From: Bacteroidaceae bacterium | GTDB taxonomy: Bacteria > Bacteroidota > Bacteroidia > Bacteroidales > Bacteroidaceae | Assembly: GCA_017442185.1 (NCBI GenBank) | Contig: JAFSAT010000031.1 | Span: 1-64,000, forward strand | Length of the DNA: 64,000 nucleotides | Reading direction: 5' to 3' | Shown: in pieces, positions 26,068-37,400 of the stretch | Layout: the number at the start of each line of letters is the position of its first letter | Numbering within the stretch: position 1 is the stretch's first letter | Translations under genes and position numbers: made by a program | Notes under the pieces: model-generated | The model's input: only the letters and a program-made list of their open reading frames with translations | Database searches by the model: none | What the model was told of the DNA's origin: nothing

Positions 26068-27171
26068 ATGAACAGTTTCGGAACATTGTTGCGTCTAACC
26101 ACCTTTGGTGAGTCACACGGGCCGGCCATAGGCGGAGTGCTCGACGGCTATCCCGCCGGCATCGAGATTGACGAGGAGTATGTGCGCATGCAGATGCGTC
26201 GTCGTCGTCCGGGGCAGAGTGCCATCACCACGCAGCGCAACGAGGCCGACGAGGTGCATTTCCTCTCGGGAGTCTTTGAGGGGCGCTCCACCGGCACACC
26301 TATTGCTTTTATTATCGAAAACAGCAACAAACGCAGCAGTGATTACGAAAATCTTCGCAGCGTATACCGTCCATCACACGCCGATTATGTGTACGATGCA
26401 AAGTACGGATTGCGCGACCATAGAGGAGGCGGCCGTTCCTCGGCACGAGAGACGGCTGTACGTGTATGCGCCGGAGCATTGGCCATGCTTGCGCTTCGCA
26501 GGTTTGGTATCTCTGTGCAGGCCTATACCTCTCAAGTGGGGGATATTGCGTTAAACGGAGGATATGCCGATTATGACCTTGCTTCGGTCGAGGATAATGC
26601 TGTGCGCTGCCCCGATGCCGCAGTCGCCCGGCAGATGGAGCAGTTGATACTGCAAACAAAGCAACAGGGCGATACAGTGGGTGGCATTGTCACATGCGTG
26701 ATTAAAGGTGCTCCCGCAGGCCTCGGTGAGCCGCTATACGACAAACTGTCGGCACGCCTTGCCATGGCCATGCTCTCCATAAACGCAGCCAAGGGCTTCG
26801 ACTACGGTCTTGGATTTGCGGCTGCAGCAGGCTTCGGCTCCCGACAGAACGATAAATTCTGCATGAGAGAGGGTGAAATCTCTGTGCAGAGTAATAACAG
26901 CGGAGGTATACAAGGTGGAATATCCAACGGACAACCGATATATTTTCGTGTAGCCTTCAAACCTGTGGCAACGATATTGCAGGAGCAGTGCACCGTCACA
27001 GCCGTCGGCGACGAAGTCTCTTTCTCGGCACAAGGGCGTCACGACCCATGCGTGGTGCCTCGTGCAGTTCCCGTGGTTGAGGCTATGGCTGCACTTACGA
27101 TACTCGATTTTATGCGCATTGCAGGGCTGTGTCCCGTAAATGCAAATGCAATATCAGGCAAGAATAAATAA
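26068..27171 (+). CDS. aroC: chorismate synthase
   Basis: A 367-aa cytoplasmic enzyme making chorismate from 5-enolpyruvylshikimate-3-phosphate with reduced FMN, the last common step of aromatic biosynthesis. All signature motifs are present: [18 protein letters not shown] near the N-terminus, [31 protein letters not shown], and [15 protein letters not shown]. Length is standard. The start follows TIR copy B with the same junction as tcdA. No other aro gene is nearby. The next gene begins 25 bases downstream. Confidence 0.96.
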   Translation: MNSFGTLLRLTTFGESHGPAIGGVLDGYPAGIEIDEEYVRMQMRRRRPGQSAITTQRNEADEVHFLSGVFEGRSTGTPIAFIIENSNKRSSDYENLRSVYRPSHADYVYDAKYGLRDHRGGGRSSARETAVRVCAGALAMLALRRFGISVQAYTSQVGDIALNGGYADYDLASVEDNAVRCPDAAVARQMEQLILQTKQQGDTVGGIVTCVIKGAPAGLGEPLYDKLSARLAMAMLSINAAKGFDYGLGFAAAAGFGSRQNDKFCMREGEISVQSNNSGGIQGGISNGQPIYFRVAFKPVATILQEQCTVTAVGDEVSFSAQGRHDPCVVPRAVPVVEAMAALTILDFMRIAGLCPVNANAISGKNK

Positions 27172-27196
27172 ATTGCATAAAACAGCAAACTACACT

Positions 27197-29089
27197 ATGA
27201 AGAGTACTATTGACAAAAAAAACTTGTTCCAAAGAACAGATGCACCGCAACTGTTGATGCTTCCCCTCTTTTGTGTGGCTGTGTGGGCGCTGCTCTCTTT
27301 TTATGAAAGTGCACAGTTACAGCGCATCGAAGCACAGTCGCTCTTTCTCTCGGGTGAGCTATTTTTCGATACCTGCATGAGAGTGCCTGCCGGGCTTCTT
27401 GCCTATGCAGGCTGTTTCCTGACACAATTCTTCTATTATCCGGCCTTGGGAGCCGCAATCTTTGTTGCCTTGCTCGCAATAGTTTATTATCTTACGATTA
27501 AGACATTCAGAATACCGCGGCAATGGGCTGTTCTTGCCATGTTGCCACTGTTCTTGCTGCTCGCAACAAACACCCAATTAGGCTATTGGATATATTATCT
27601 TAAGCATCCGGGATTCTACTACGTGACAATGTTGGGTACAATAGTTGCTCTCTTGGCAATGTGGCTGTTCAATAGACTCTCATATAAGTGGCACATTCCC
27701 ATTATTGTTGTATGGAGTGCGTTGGGCTATCCTCTTTTTGGTGCATACGCTCTCTTCTCGTCACTATGTATGGCAGTGACGGCGCTCTCCATGGCAGTGC
27801 GCAACGGAAACAAGATGCGCCTTGTCATTGACGGCTTTGCAGTGCTTGCTGTTGCACTGCTGCTCTTTTGGGAGGTGCCTGTCTTTTGGTACGACTACTA
27901 CTCGTCTGTGGCCAAGGAATTTATTCACACAGCCGGTCTTCCCTCTTACCATTGGGATATAACTGCCGACCATTTTCGCGAGAGTATAATACCTTATTGG
28001 ATTCCATTCATTCTGCTTTTCTTGGTATATATTGCACTCTCCGTCTTCTATAATGCTCTCTCTTCTAATACTGTAAATCGTTGGCTTAATTTTGTGCAGC
28101 AATATGCACTCATCGGCGCGTGTCTGCTATTCGGCTTTTCCTATTGGTACACAAACACAAATTTCCGTATCGAGAATAAGCAAGACCTTGCCATGTGGGA
28201 GGGCGAGTGGCGTGAAGTGGCCGATCTTACCCGCGACACAGATGTGCCGTCGCGTCAGATTGTGATGAATAAGAATATAGCATTGCTGAATTTGGGGCGT
28301 GCCGGCGAAGAAATGTTCACCTATCCCGACGGCAGTGCCGAAATTGATGCCCCCATGAACGTGCACCTCACACACACAGGCGGTCTCATGTCCTATTGGT
28401 GTTACGGAAAGTTCAACTTCTGCTATAGATGGTGCGTCGAGAATGCAGTAGAGCATGGTTGGAAAGTAGAGTATCTCAAGCACGCAGTGCGCTCCATGTT
28501 GTTGCAAGGCGAATATACACTGATGCGTCGCTATACAAATATTCTCAAACACACCCTCTTTCACAAAGAGTGGGCCGAACGTTACGAACGCATGGCCGAA
28601 CACCCCGAGAGTATATCCAAAAATCCCGAATTTACCCTTCCGCTTGCCATGTGCGTATATCCCGATGCGCTTGATGTCGACGACTCATTCATAGAGGCCT
28701 ACCTTATGAATAATATCTCACACGGTTACACCACCGAGCATTCACCCCTGTTTGCCGAGGCTGCCCTGATGGCCAACCTCACACGCAAAGACTCAAAAAT
28801 ATTTTGGAACAACCTCCAGCGCTATCTCTACAAGCGAAAGATTATGCGTCTCCCCACACACTACCAAGAGGCGGTTCTTCTATTCTCTAATCTGACAAAA
28901 GGGGTGGACATTTCGCGTATCCCCATAGACGATGCAGTGCGCCGACGCTTTGCTGCATTCATCAGAAAAACGCAATTCTATAAAAAACAAGGACTGAAAG
29001 AGACGGAAATGGCACCGGAATTCAAAGAAGAATTTGCAGATACATATTGGTACTTCTACTTCTTTGTTCGCGGATTAAAGACTAACTGA
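27197..29089 (+). CDS. polytopic membrane protein with C-terminal soluble domain, unknown function
   Basis: A 630-aa protein. The first ~360 residues hold about ten predicted membrane helices (for example LLMLPLFCVAVWALLSFY, YPALGAAIFVALLAIVYYL, WAVLAMLPLFLLLATN, FILLFLVYIALSVFY). The rest is soluble, charged and helical. It resembles a Bacteroidales domain-of-unknown-function family (I think DUF6057, not verified). ATG 27197 is chosen because an upstream in-frame ATG lies inside aroC. It is followed after four bases by a lipoprotein gene, so the two probably function together at the envelope. Confidence 0.65.
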   Translation: MKSTIDKKNLFQRTDAPQLLMLPLFCVAVWALLSFYESAQLQRIEAQSLFLSGELFFDTCMRVPAGLLAYAGCFLTQFFYYPALGAAIFVALLAIVYYLTIKTFRIPRQWAVLAMLPLFLLLATNTQLGYWIYYLKHPGFYYVTMLGTIVALLAMWLFNRLSYKWHIPIIVVWSALGYPLFGAYALFSSLCMAVTALSMAVRNGNKMRLVIDGFAVLAVALLLFWEVPVFWYDYYSSVAKEFIHTAGLPSYHWDITADHFRESIIPYWIPFILLFLVYIALSVFYNALSSNTVNRWLNFVQQYALIGACLLFGFSYWYTNTNFRIENKQDLAMWEGEWREVADLTRDTDVPSRQIVMNKNIALLNLGRAGEEMFTYPDGSAEIDAPMNVHLTHTGGLMSYWCYGKFNFCYRWCVENAVEHGWKVEYLKHAVRSMLLQGEYTLMRRYTNILKHTLFHKEWAERYERMAEHPESISKNPEFTLPLAMCVYPDALDVDDSFIEAYLMNNISHGYTTEHSPLFAEAALMANLTRKDSKIFWNNLQRYLYKRKIMRLPTHYQEAVLLFSNLTKGVDISRIPIDDAVRRRFAAFIRKTQFYKKQGLKETEMAPEFKEEFADTYWYFYFFVRGLKTN

Positions 29090-29093
29090 TTAA

Positions 29094-30620
29094 ATGAACA
29101 CAATGCAGATGAAAAGATTGATTACAGCAATATCGGCAGCACTATCCTTTGCCGTCGTAATAATATCGTGCAGCGCCCCCACCGTTCCGCAGAATAGTGT
29201 AAAGAGCGAATCCTTGCCCGATATTTACCCCGATTACACACACGTCACCATCCCCTGTAACATAGCGCCGCTTACCTTTACCATAAAAGAAAAGGGCGAC
29301 GATTATGTGACACGCATCAGCAAAGGCGACAAAGAGATTCTGCTTGGAGGATGCGACGTCACCCCGTCGCTCGCAGAGTGGCAGTCGTTGATGGCCGAGG
29401 CCGTAGGTTCCGACATAACCATCGAGGTGTATGCCCGACTGAACGAAAAGTGGACAGCCTACAAGCCGTTCACCTGCAACGTATCGGCCGACAGCATCGA
29501 CCCCTATATCTCCTATCGTCTTATCCCTCCCTCCTATGTGTGCTACGAAACTCTTACCATAAGCCAGCGCAACCTCACAAACTACGACGAAACAGTTATA
29601 TACAACAACATGCTCGCAGCCACCGAGAACGACGGCTCATGTATAAATTGTCATGCCTACAAAAACTACCGCACCGACAATATGCAGTTCCACATACGCC
29701 AATATAACGGCGGAACACTCTTTGTGCACAACGGCAAACCTGTTAAACTGAACATGGCCACCGATTCAACCCTTTCGGCTGGTGTATATCCGGCATTCAA
29801 CCCTGTGTATGATGTTGTGGCATACTCGGTTAACAAAACAGGACAAATCTTTCACACAAGAAATTCCAATAAGGTTGAGGTGCAAGACCTGCATAGCGAC
29901 GTCATTATATATAACCCGCTGAGCAACACCGTTACAAATGTAGCCGACAGCCCCGACAATCTCGAAGTGTTCCCTTGGTGGTCGCCCGACGGTCGCACAC
30001 TCTACTACGGCTCGGCGTATTTTGTGATAGAGGACACAGCCAACAATCTCATGAAAGAAGAAATTATAAGATACAGAGATATAAAATATGACATTTTGCG
30101 CCGTCCGTGGAATCCCGATACATACAGTTTCGGCCCTGTCGACACAGTGTTTGCAGCCACCAAATTAGGAAAGAGTGCAACATTCCCACGCATCTCGCCC
30201 GACGGTCGTTTTCTGCTTTTTGCACTTGGCGAGTATGGCTGTTTCCATGTGTGGCACAAAGATGCCGACCTATATGTGCAAGACCTTTCCACAGGCAGCT
30301 ATTGGCCATTGTCCGAGGCTAATTCCACCGATGCCGAAAGCTACCACTCATGGAGCAGCAATTCTCGCTGGATACTCTTCTCAAGCCGTCGCGACGATAC
30401 AAACTACACACGCCTCTACATTGCCCATGTAGATGAAGATGGAAAGGCCTCAAAAGCCTTCCTGCTCCCTCAGGAGTCGCCGCATTATTATCCACTTTTC
30501 GACCGCTCCTACAATGTGCCCGAATTTATGAAAGAGCCGGTTCCATTCACACCTCAAGAGCTTGCCGAAATAGTGCGCGGCGAGGCTGTTAAGGTAGAAT
30601 ATTCATCCACCGGAAAATAG
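29094..30620 (+). CDS. TolB-like beta-propeller lipoprotein with a CxxCH motif
   Basis: A 508-aa lipoprotein (lipobox Cys26 in VVIISCSAPT). The C-terminal two thirds show TolB/WD40-like blades with repeated PDGR or SPDGRxL signatures (WWSPDGRTLYYGSAYF, RISPDGRFLLFA, SWSSNSRWILFSS). Before the propeller, near residue 183, is CINCH, an exact haem-c attachment motif, in the setting NDGSCINCHAYKN. A covalent haem would be added only if the cell has a cytochrome-c maturation system; this is not shown. It is paired with the preceding membrane protein. Function unknown; redox sensing or electron transfer is speculation. Confidence 0.7.
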   Translation: MNTMQMKRLITAISAALSFAVVIISCSAPTVPQNSVKSESLPDIYPDYTHVTIPCNIAPLTFTIKEKGDDYVTRISKGDKEILLGGCDVTPSLAEWQSLMAEAVGSDITIEVYARLNEKWTAYKPFTCNVSADSIDPYISYRLIPPSYVCYETLTISQRNLTNYDETVIYNNMLAATENDGSCINCHAYKNYRTDNMQFHIRQYNGGTLFVHNGKPVKLNMATDSTLSAGVYPAFNPVYDVVAYSVNKTGQIFHTRNSNKVEVQDLHSDVIIYNPLSNTVTNVADSPDNLEVFPWWSPDGRTLYYGSAYFVIEDTANNLMKEEIIRYRDIKYDILRRPWNPDTYSFGPVDTVFAATKLGKSATFPRISPDGRFLLFALGEYGCFHVWHKDADLYVQDLSTGSYWPLSEANSTDAESYHSWSSNSRWILFSSRRDDTNYTRLYIAHVDEDGKASKAFLLPQESPHYYPLFDRSYNVPEFMKEPVPFTPQELAEIVRGEAVKVEYSSTGK

Positions 30621-30683
30621 TTGCAGCGTCGTTTCTGAATGCATATTGACAAAATTTCCTGTTCGCTTAAGTTAAATTTTTAT

Positions 30684-30737
30684 AAAAAACATGTATGAAG
30701 CCTTGGCATTAAAAACAAGGCTTCATACATGTTTTTT
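30684..30737 (+). terminator. strong rho-independent terminator
   Basis: A perfect 22-bp stem (30684-30705 with 30716-30737) and 10-base loop ending in a run of eight T. It closes the aroC/propeller unit and insulates the fasciclin-SusCD operon. Confidence 0.92.
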
Positions 30738-30788
30738 TTGGAAATTTCCCTATTTTTAGTAACTTATCAAGAAATTTAATGAATTTTA

Positions 30789-30819
30789 TTTGAACATTAA
30801 ATTAAAAGACTTATTTTTG
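30789..30819 (+). promoter_or_regulatory. strong promoter of the fasciclin-SusCD operon (TTTG - 19 bp - TATTTTTG)
   Basis: -33 TTTG at 30789-30792 and -7 TATTTTTG at 30812-30819 match the Bacteroidota consensus exactly with optimal spacing. The predicted transcript start is near 30826, with a leader of about 70 AT-rich bases before ATG 30898. It is the only full-consensus promoter I found for the 16-kb operon. Confidence 0.85.
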
Positions 30820-30897
30820 CACGTTACATAATGGCTCAATGCGTCATTGTGTGGTAAAACTATTGCGAAAAAATTCTAATTAATTAAAATTTATATT

Positions 30898-33800
30898 ATG
30901 TTACAACACCGTTTAAGTAAGTTCGGCAGTACAGCGCTCGTGGCGTTGTGTCTGCTCTTTACCGGCAGTATCATGCAGTCGTGTAACGACGAATTATTCG
31001 ACGATTACAAGTACGACGATGAATACCCCAATTGGTTAGGTGGAAGCATTTATGATGCCCTCAAAAGCAATCATGATGGACACACTTATCAAACCTATCT
31101 CTACATTATCGACTCTTTGAATTACCGCGACGTTCTTGAGCGCACCGGTAGTAAAACTCTTTTTGTGGCAGATGATGCTGCATTTGAAGAGTTCTTTGCC
31201 AATGGCAAAAACCGTTGGCAAGTCAGCAGCAAAGAAGAGCTTTCTAAGAATCAGATGAGAGTGTTGCTTTTCAGCTCCATGCTCGACAATGCCTATCTTT
31301 TGGATATGATGTCGAGTCTTCCCGGTGCACCTCCTGTTGAGGGTTCATGTCTGCGTCGCGAAACTTCACTGCCGGCCGAGGGTAACTTGCAATACTGTTC
31401 ACCCGAGGATCTAAAGAAGATTCCTGCGATTAATAAGCATTGGGCTCGTTTCCGTGCAGAAGATCGCAACGGACTTATCTTGGCTATGGGAGACGGTGAT
31501 CCCATGATGGTACACTTCTTGCGCGAGTATAGAAAAAGCAAAGCCATCACAAACGAAGATATAAATGTGATATTCAATACAGTAGGGCAGTCACGTTCAG
31601 GCGACGAGGCATTTATATACCAAACCGAAGTGTTGAAGAGCGGAATAAAGTACGGCGAACAGTCTGATGACTCACTGACCATCACTTGCAAAAACGGTTA
31701 TGTGTATCGTGTGAGCAAAGTCCTTTTGCCGCCTTCAAACATGGCCGAGGAGTTGCGTAACAAAGAAACAACCCAAATATTCAGTCATCTTCTCGATCGT
31801 TTCAGCTTCCCCGTCTATTCCGAAAGCTTAGAAACAAAATATGCCGAGCAGATACAAAGAGACTCGGTTGCAATAGACGGAGTTCCCGAAGGAGTTTCAG
31901 ACAGCGTGTATGTATTCCGCTATTTCAACAAGTCATCAGTGAACCCCGCGCATGCACTTAACAACGGAACAATAACAGTAAATACCGACAATCCCGGTTC
32001 CGATCTTCTTGCTTTCGACCCCGCTTGGAACGAATATACACTCTCAGCCGGTGGCGCACAAGGAGATATGGCGGCAATCTTTGCTCCCAACGACGTTGTG
32101 ATGGCAAAATACTTCCTGCACGGCGAGGCTAAGTTCTTGACAGAGCTATACGCCGAAAAAAATGTATATGAAAGCCTCTTGACAAATATCCCCGAGGATG
32201 CTGCATCTATCTCCGACACCGACTACGACCTGCTTTATAGAGCACTCGACAGCATTCCTAACAACATCATTGCATCGTTCCTTAACAACCTCATGCAGTC
32301 GTCGTTTGTAAATACCGTACCCAGCAAATTCCATCAGGTATATAACGACGGTAGCCAGCTTATGTTCAAGGAACTCGAAGATGCAGGTCTTGCAGCAAAT
32401 TCGTCGGATTACTCAAAAGTTGTCGACGAGTGTATTGTTGCAAACAACGGTGTTATATATATAATGAACTACGTGTTCGGCCCCGCCGAGTATCGTTCGG
32501 TGTCTGCTCCTCCTCTTGCCATGACAAACATGACAATCATCAAGCAGGCTATCGACCACCTTGGTTACAACTCATACCTCTTGGCGATGGATGCAACATA
32601 TAGCTTCATTGTTCCGGATAACAACTACTTCATCTATTACGACCCTGTAAGACGCAGGTCGGCAACCCCTCTCGCTTATCAATTCTTCTATAATAACAAG
32701 TACAGCAACAACCCCAGAAATGCCAATAAACTGTGGGCCAAGGTGTTTGCATACAACCCCGAAACATACGAGGTTATTCCCGACTCCATTGCACCATACG
32801 CAGTCGAAGGTACTACGGTTAAGGTACCCATGGGCGATGGCAGCGGTAAACAATCAAACCTATCCAACGGTTGGAGCGACGGTAATCTCTTCTACAACCG
32901 CCTCACCGACCTGCTTGAATACCTTATTATAATAGGCGACGTGACAGATGGCAACAAATACCATCAGTCTAAGGGCTATGGAACCATCAAATGCAATATC
33001 GACGACAAAGGCGAGATAACATTCTACGGTGGTGAGCAAATTGAAAACGGTCTTCCCGTAAAAGTGCTCGAAGCATACCCCGAAAAGAACGGTGTTACAT
33101 ACTGCACAGTGTCGGCAAGTGGCGATACACTTACATCAGGTATTCCCACACCTCCCACACACTCAGTATCATACAAACTGAATCCCGCCACATCCGTAAA
33201 TGATAACTTCGATAAGTTCTACGAACTCTGCTACGGAAGCAACAACATGCCGCTCAATGTGCTTGAGGCACCATCAGACAGTGGCGAGATGGCAGGCGGT
33301 TTCTTCAATAACCTCTATCCCGGTCTAAAGACAGCCGAGCTTACCGACACAGCACAGCGCTACTCGATATTCTATGGCTCTACAAGTAAAACAAGAGGTA
33401 ACAACGTTCCTCTTTACGAGGCAGTTCCTTTCTTCAGCACCTATCACTACACAGTATACGCACCCACAAACGAAGCACTCGACCTTGCTTACAATACAAT
33501 GGGTCTTCCCACATGGGACGAGTTGATAGACGAGCTTCTTTACAGAGAAGATACCATCAATCGCAGCGAGAAGATTGCATCATACGTGCGTCTAATCAAT
33601 AAGTTCGCCCGTTACCACTTCCAGGATAACGCCGTATTCGTTGACAACAACGTTGCAGTAGGTAACTACGAGACCGCAGCCATCGACGATGCAACCGGCC
33701 GATTCTTTGAGACGGTAGTTTCCTCTCCCGCAAGCGGACAGATGATTGTTACCGATGACATGGGCAACGATATAAACGTACTCAGCAGTGTTGCCGACGA

Positions 33801-34398
33801 AGAGGGCAAAACTTGGAATGTCATGACACGCGACCTCCTTTTGAAGTGTAACAATTCAAACGACCCAAGACTTGGCGAACGCATCGAAACATCATCATTT
33901 GCCGTTATACACCAAGTAGACCGCGTACTTTTGAACGACGGAGTATTAGGCTATGATGGCAAGTTCCGCCGTTATGCCGACAATGGCGAGTACATCACAT
34001 TGATGACCGTTGACGGAGTGCCCGCAGGCTCAGGTTTTGCTCCCGAGAAATATGGCGAGGGCAAATACCTTGTAGCCCATTTGGCAGATGAACTTGTTGG
34101 AGACGAGCTTCACTCATACGCTTATCTGATGCAGCCCATAGAAGAAGGTGCAACCGACAAGCTCAACATGGAGGCGTATGTATATGATGCCGGCAACAAC
34201 CGCATCCTCATCAACGAAGAGGGTTGGCGTGTATATCAGAAGATACACCGCGACACAAAGGGCAAGATTCTTAAAATCGAATATCTCTGGGCCGACGAAA
34301 ACGGTAACCATGTAGCAGGTATCGGTGAGGATAACAAAGAATTGCACTTTACAGAGCCTCAGGTTCGTTACTACAACAACGGTAATATCATAAAATAA
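30898..34398 (+). CDS. large multi-fasciclin-domain lipoprotein
   Basis: A 1166-aa lipoprotein (Cys29 in GSIMQSCNDEL) expected on the outer membrane and likely surface-exposed. Fasciclin/FAS1-type motifs of the form F/Y-x-APTNEA appear near residues 80 (TLFVADDAAFEEFF), 567 (YSFIVPDNNYF) and 851 (YTVYAPTNEALDLAY), with weaker modules between, so perhaps four FAS1 repeats. FAS1 domains mediate adhesion or ligand binding. It is the first gene of an operon with two SusC/SusD pairs and takes the place that surface glycan-binding proteins hold in polysaccharide loci. No enzymatic domain is seen. Ligand unknown. Confidence 0.82.
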   Translation: MLQHRLSKFGSTALVALCLLFTGSIMQSCNDELFDDYKYDDEYPNWLGGSIYDALKSNHDGHTYQTYLYIIDSLNYRDVLERTGSKTLFVADDAAFEEFFANGKNRWQVSSKEELSKNQMRVLLFSSMLDNAYLLDMMSSLPGAPPVEGSCLRRETSLPAEGNLQYCSPEDLKKIPAINKHWARFRAEDRNGLILAMGDGDPMMVHFLREYRKSKAITNEDINVIFNTVGQSRSGDEAFIYQTEVLKSGIKYGEQSDDSLTITCKNGYVYRVSKVLLPPSNMAEELRNKETTQIFSHLLDRFSFPVYSESLETKYAEQIQRDSVAIDGVPEGVSDSVYVFRYFNKSSVNPAHALNNGTITVNTDNPGSDLLAFDPAWNEYTLSAGGAQGDMAAIFAPNDVVMAKYFLHGEAKFLTELYAEKNVYESLLTNIPEDAASISDTDYDLLYRALDSIPNNIIASFLNNLMQSSFVNTVPSKFHQVYNDGSQLMFKELEDAGLAANSSDYSKVVDECIVANNGVIYIMNYVFGPAEYRSVSAPPLAMTNMTIIKQAIDHLGYNSYLLAMDATYSFIVPDNNYFIYYDPVRRRSATPLAYQFFYNNKYSNNPRNANKLWAKVFAYNPETYEVIPDSIAPYAVEGTTVKVPMGDGSGKQSNLSNGWSDGNLFYNRLTDLLEYLIIIGDVTDGNKYHQSKGYGTIKCNIDDKGEITFYGGEQIENGLPVKVLEAYPEKNGVTYCTVSASGDTLTSGIPTPPTHSVSYKLNPATSVNDNFDKFYELCYGSNNMPLNVLEAPSDSGEMAGGFFNNLYPGLKTAELTDTAQRYSIFYGSTSKTRGNNVPLYEAVPFFSTYHYTVYAPTNEALDLAYNTMGLPTWDELIDELLYREDTINRSEKIASYVRLINKFARYHFQDNAVFVDNNVAVGNYETAAIDDATGRFFETVVSSPASGQMIVTDDMGNDINVLSSVADEEGKTWNVMTRDLLLKCNNSNDPRLGERIETSSFAVIHQVDRVLLNDGVLGYDGKFRRYADNGEYITLMTVDGVPAGSGFAPEKYGEGKYLVAHLADELVGDELHSYAYLMQPIEEGATDKLNMEAYVYDAGNNRILINEEGWRVYQKIHRDTKGKILKIEYLWADENGNHVAGIGEDNKELHFTEPQVRYYNNGNIIK

Positions 34399-34440
34399 AA
34401 GAGTGGCTAACCATTGTAATATAGAATAAAGATAAACGCC

Positions 34441-37400
34441 ATGATAAAAATAAAACAATTATTAATGCTTGCGCTATGCTGCATGGTGGGAACAGCCGCC
34501 TTTGCACAGAAGAGTGCACGTATTTCAGGAAAAGTCTACAGTGACTCTGAGGGTCCGCTTATGATGGTTAACGTCACCGAGCGCGACAACAGCGACCGTA
34601 TTATCGAAGCAGCACTCACCGATATGGAGGGTAACTTCTCTATGGTCGTAAAGAACACAAGCAACCATCTTGAGATTTCTTATATCGGTTACAAAACCCA
34701 GAAACTTGAGATTGGAGCAAAAACATTCTTTGAAGTCAAGATGATTGAGGACAACGTAATCGACGAGGTTGTCATCGTTGCAAAGCCCCGCAGCCGTAGC
34801 GGAGCCCTCGAAATTCTCGACCGCGAAATTTCATCAGCAACACAAAAGTTCGACATGAGCGAGATGGATGGTCTCTCTTTCGCATCGGTCGATGAGGCCC
34901 TTCAGGGACAAATCGCAGGTCTCGACGTCGTATTCAGCAGCGGTGACCTTGGTTCGGGTACACAGATGCGTCTGCGTGGTACCTCTACCATCAACGGTAA
35001 TGCAGAGCCGCTTATCGTTGTAAACGACAACATCTTTGAAATGCCCGAAGACCAGAGCGAGACATTCGACTACACCCGTCTTGATAACGACCAATTCAGT
35101 GAACTGCTCTCGGTGAATCCCGACGATATCGAGTCTATCGAAGTATTGAAGGATGCTGCATCATGCGCCATCTGGGGTTCACGCGGTGCAAACGGTGTAA
35201 TCAAAATCAAGACAAAACGCGGTCACCGTGGTCCCACCAGAGTAAACTTCTCGGTACGTTTCAAAGACAAATGGATTCCCAACGGTCTTAATCTGCTCAA
35301 TGGTGACGAGTACACCATGCTCCTAAAAGAGTCTCACTTCAACCCCAAGCAGAATCCCACAGAAGCTGATATTCCCGAGTTGAACTATGACCCCTACTTC
35401 AATCAATACGAAAACTTCAACGAGAATACCGATTGGGTAGACCTCGTTACAAAGCACGGTTATCGTAATGAGTACAGTGTCAACCTCACCGGTGGTGGTG
35501 AAAAAGCCGTATTCCGTATCTCAGGTTCATATACCAACGAAACAGGTACCATCATCAACCAGTACCTTGAGACTTACTCGGCACGTATGGCTTTGGACTA
35601 CTATGTATCAGACCGCATCAAGGTGATGACCGAATTTGCGTTCTCATACACAAACAACAAAAAGAACTATCAGGATCTTCTTGGTATTGCACAAAACATC
35701 ATGCCAAACATGAGCCTTTGGTATCAGGATGTAAACGGCAATAACACCAACGACTACTACAAGATGCTCTTGAGTGCTTCAAGCACATTCGATAATGAAT
35801 CAGACGGTACAGTTGACCAAAAAGGTTACAAGAACCCCGTTGCTCTTGCCAAGTTCGCACAGAACGACCAAGAGAGCTACAGCATCAGCCCTCAGATTAC
35901 AATGGAGTATAACCTCCTGGGTCTCGAAGATAACGAAACACAGCTCAAGTATCGCGGTCTTGTTTACATGAACGCAGCTACACTGTCCGAGAACAAGAAC
36001 CTCCCCTCGTCACTCATCAATACCGACTGGACAGGCGACCAAGTGAACTATGCACAGCTCTATGATAGCAAGAGCCTTCAGTTCACAACACGTCATCAGT
36101 TGATTTTCACACCCTATCTTGGCAACGAAAATCACTATCTCACAATGTCGGGACAGTTTGAGATGAACACAGCCAACAGCACACAGCAGAATCAGGAAAC
36201 ATACGGTCTGCCCAACAATTTCAACAGCACCACACTTGGTTCGTTCCTCAAAACCGCCAACACAAGTAAAGGACAGTCTCGCAGTCTGAACTTCACATAT
36301 CAGGCACACTACTCATATCTGTCTAAATATGTGTTTGGATTTGCACTCCGCGGCGAGGGTCACACACAGTTCGGTGACGACCGCAAATGGACAGTCTTCC
36401 CCTCAGTGTCAGGACGTTGGAACATCAGCGACGAGCCTTGGATGGAGTGGGCTAAACCCGTGCTCTCGATGTGGTCAATCCGTCCCAGCTACGGATGGGC
36501 AGGTAACACACCCGGTAAGGAGTATATGATGTATACAACATATACCGCAAGCGGCAGCTATCTTGGTCTCACAGGATTTGTCCCCGGCGGTATCCGCATG
36601 AGCGACCTTCGTGCCAGCGACAAACGCGAGTTTAACCTCGGTTCAGACTTCGGTTTCCTTAACGATGTCATCACCGGTTCGTTCAACTACTACCTGAGCA
36701 CCACATACGACCAGCTGATGGAGAACTACAACATCCCGACATCAACAGGTTACGACAAACTCGCCTACAAGAACACCGGTGCAGTGGAGAACTCCGGTTG
36801 GGAACTTAACTTCAACGTCAATAAATTGAAATTAGCCAAGGATTTCACATTCAGTGCATATTTCAATGTTGGTCAGAACTTCAACGAAGTTAAGGAGATG
36901 GAGCTGAGCGTGCTCAACAACAGTAACCCCGATTACGACTTCAAGAACGCATCATACCTCGGACGTATACAGATAGGTAACCCTCTTGCCTCTATCTACG
37001 GATTCCGCAGCAAGGGCGTATACCGTTACAGCTACAAAAACTGGGATAAAGTAAAGGCTATCATTGATACAAAGACCGCCGAGTATTGCGAGAAACACAA
37101 TATCTCCAATCCCAAGGATGTTCCCGCAGCATGGAAGATTGAGAACTTCCGCGGCCTCTGCCCCGTAGTGTTCGATGCCAACGGCGACGTAGTTCTTAAC
37201 GCCGACGGTACACCCAAAAAGATGGTGTTCAACTACGATACCGAGACAGGTTCCTCTACCTATACATTCACAGGTGGTGACGCTATCTACGAGGATATAA
37301 ATCACGATGGTAACATCAACGAGCTCGACCTTGTTTATCTTGGAAACTCTAACCCCAAGGCACAAGGAGGTTTCGGATTCACATTTACATACAAGAAGTT

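Noticed and set aside
30684..30737. Long inverted repeat as an attachment or insertion site
   Set aside because: Its position, loop and T-run fit a terminator, and no integrase or transposase gene is present.
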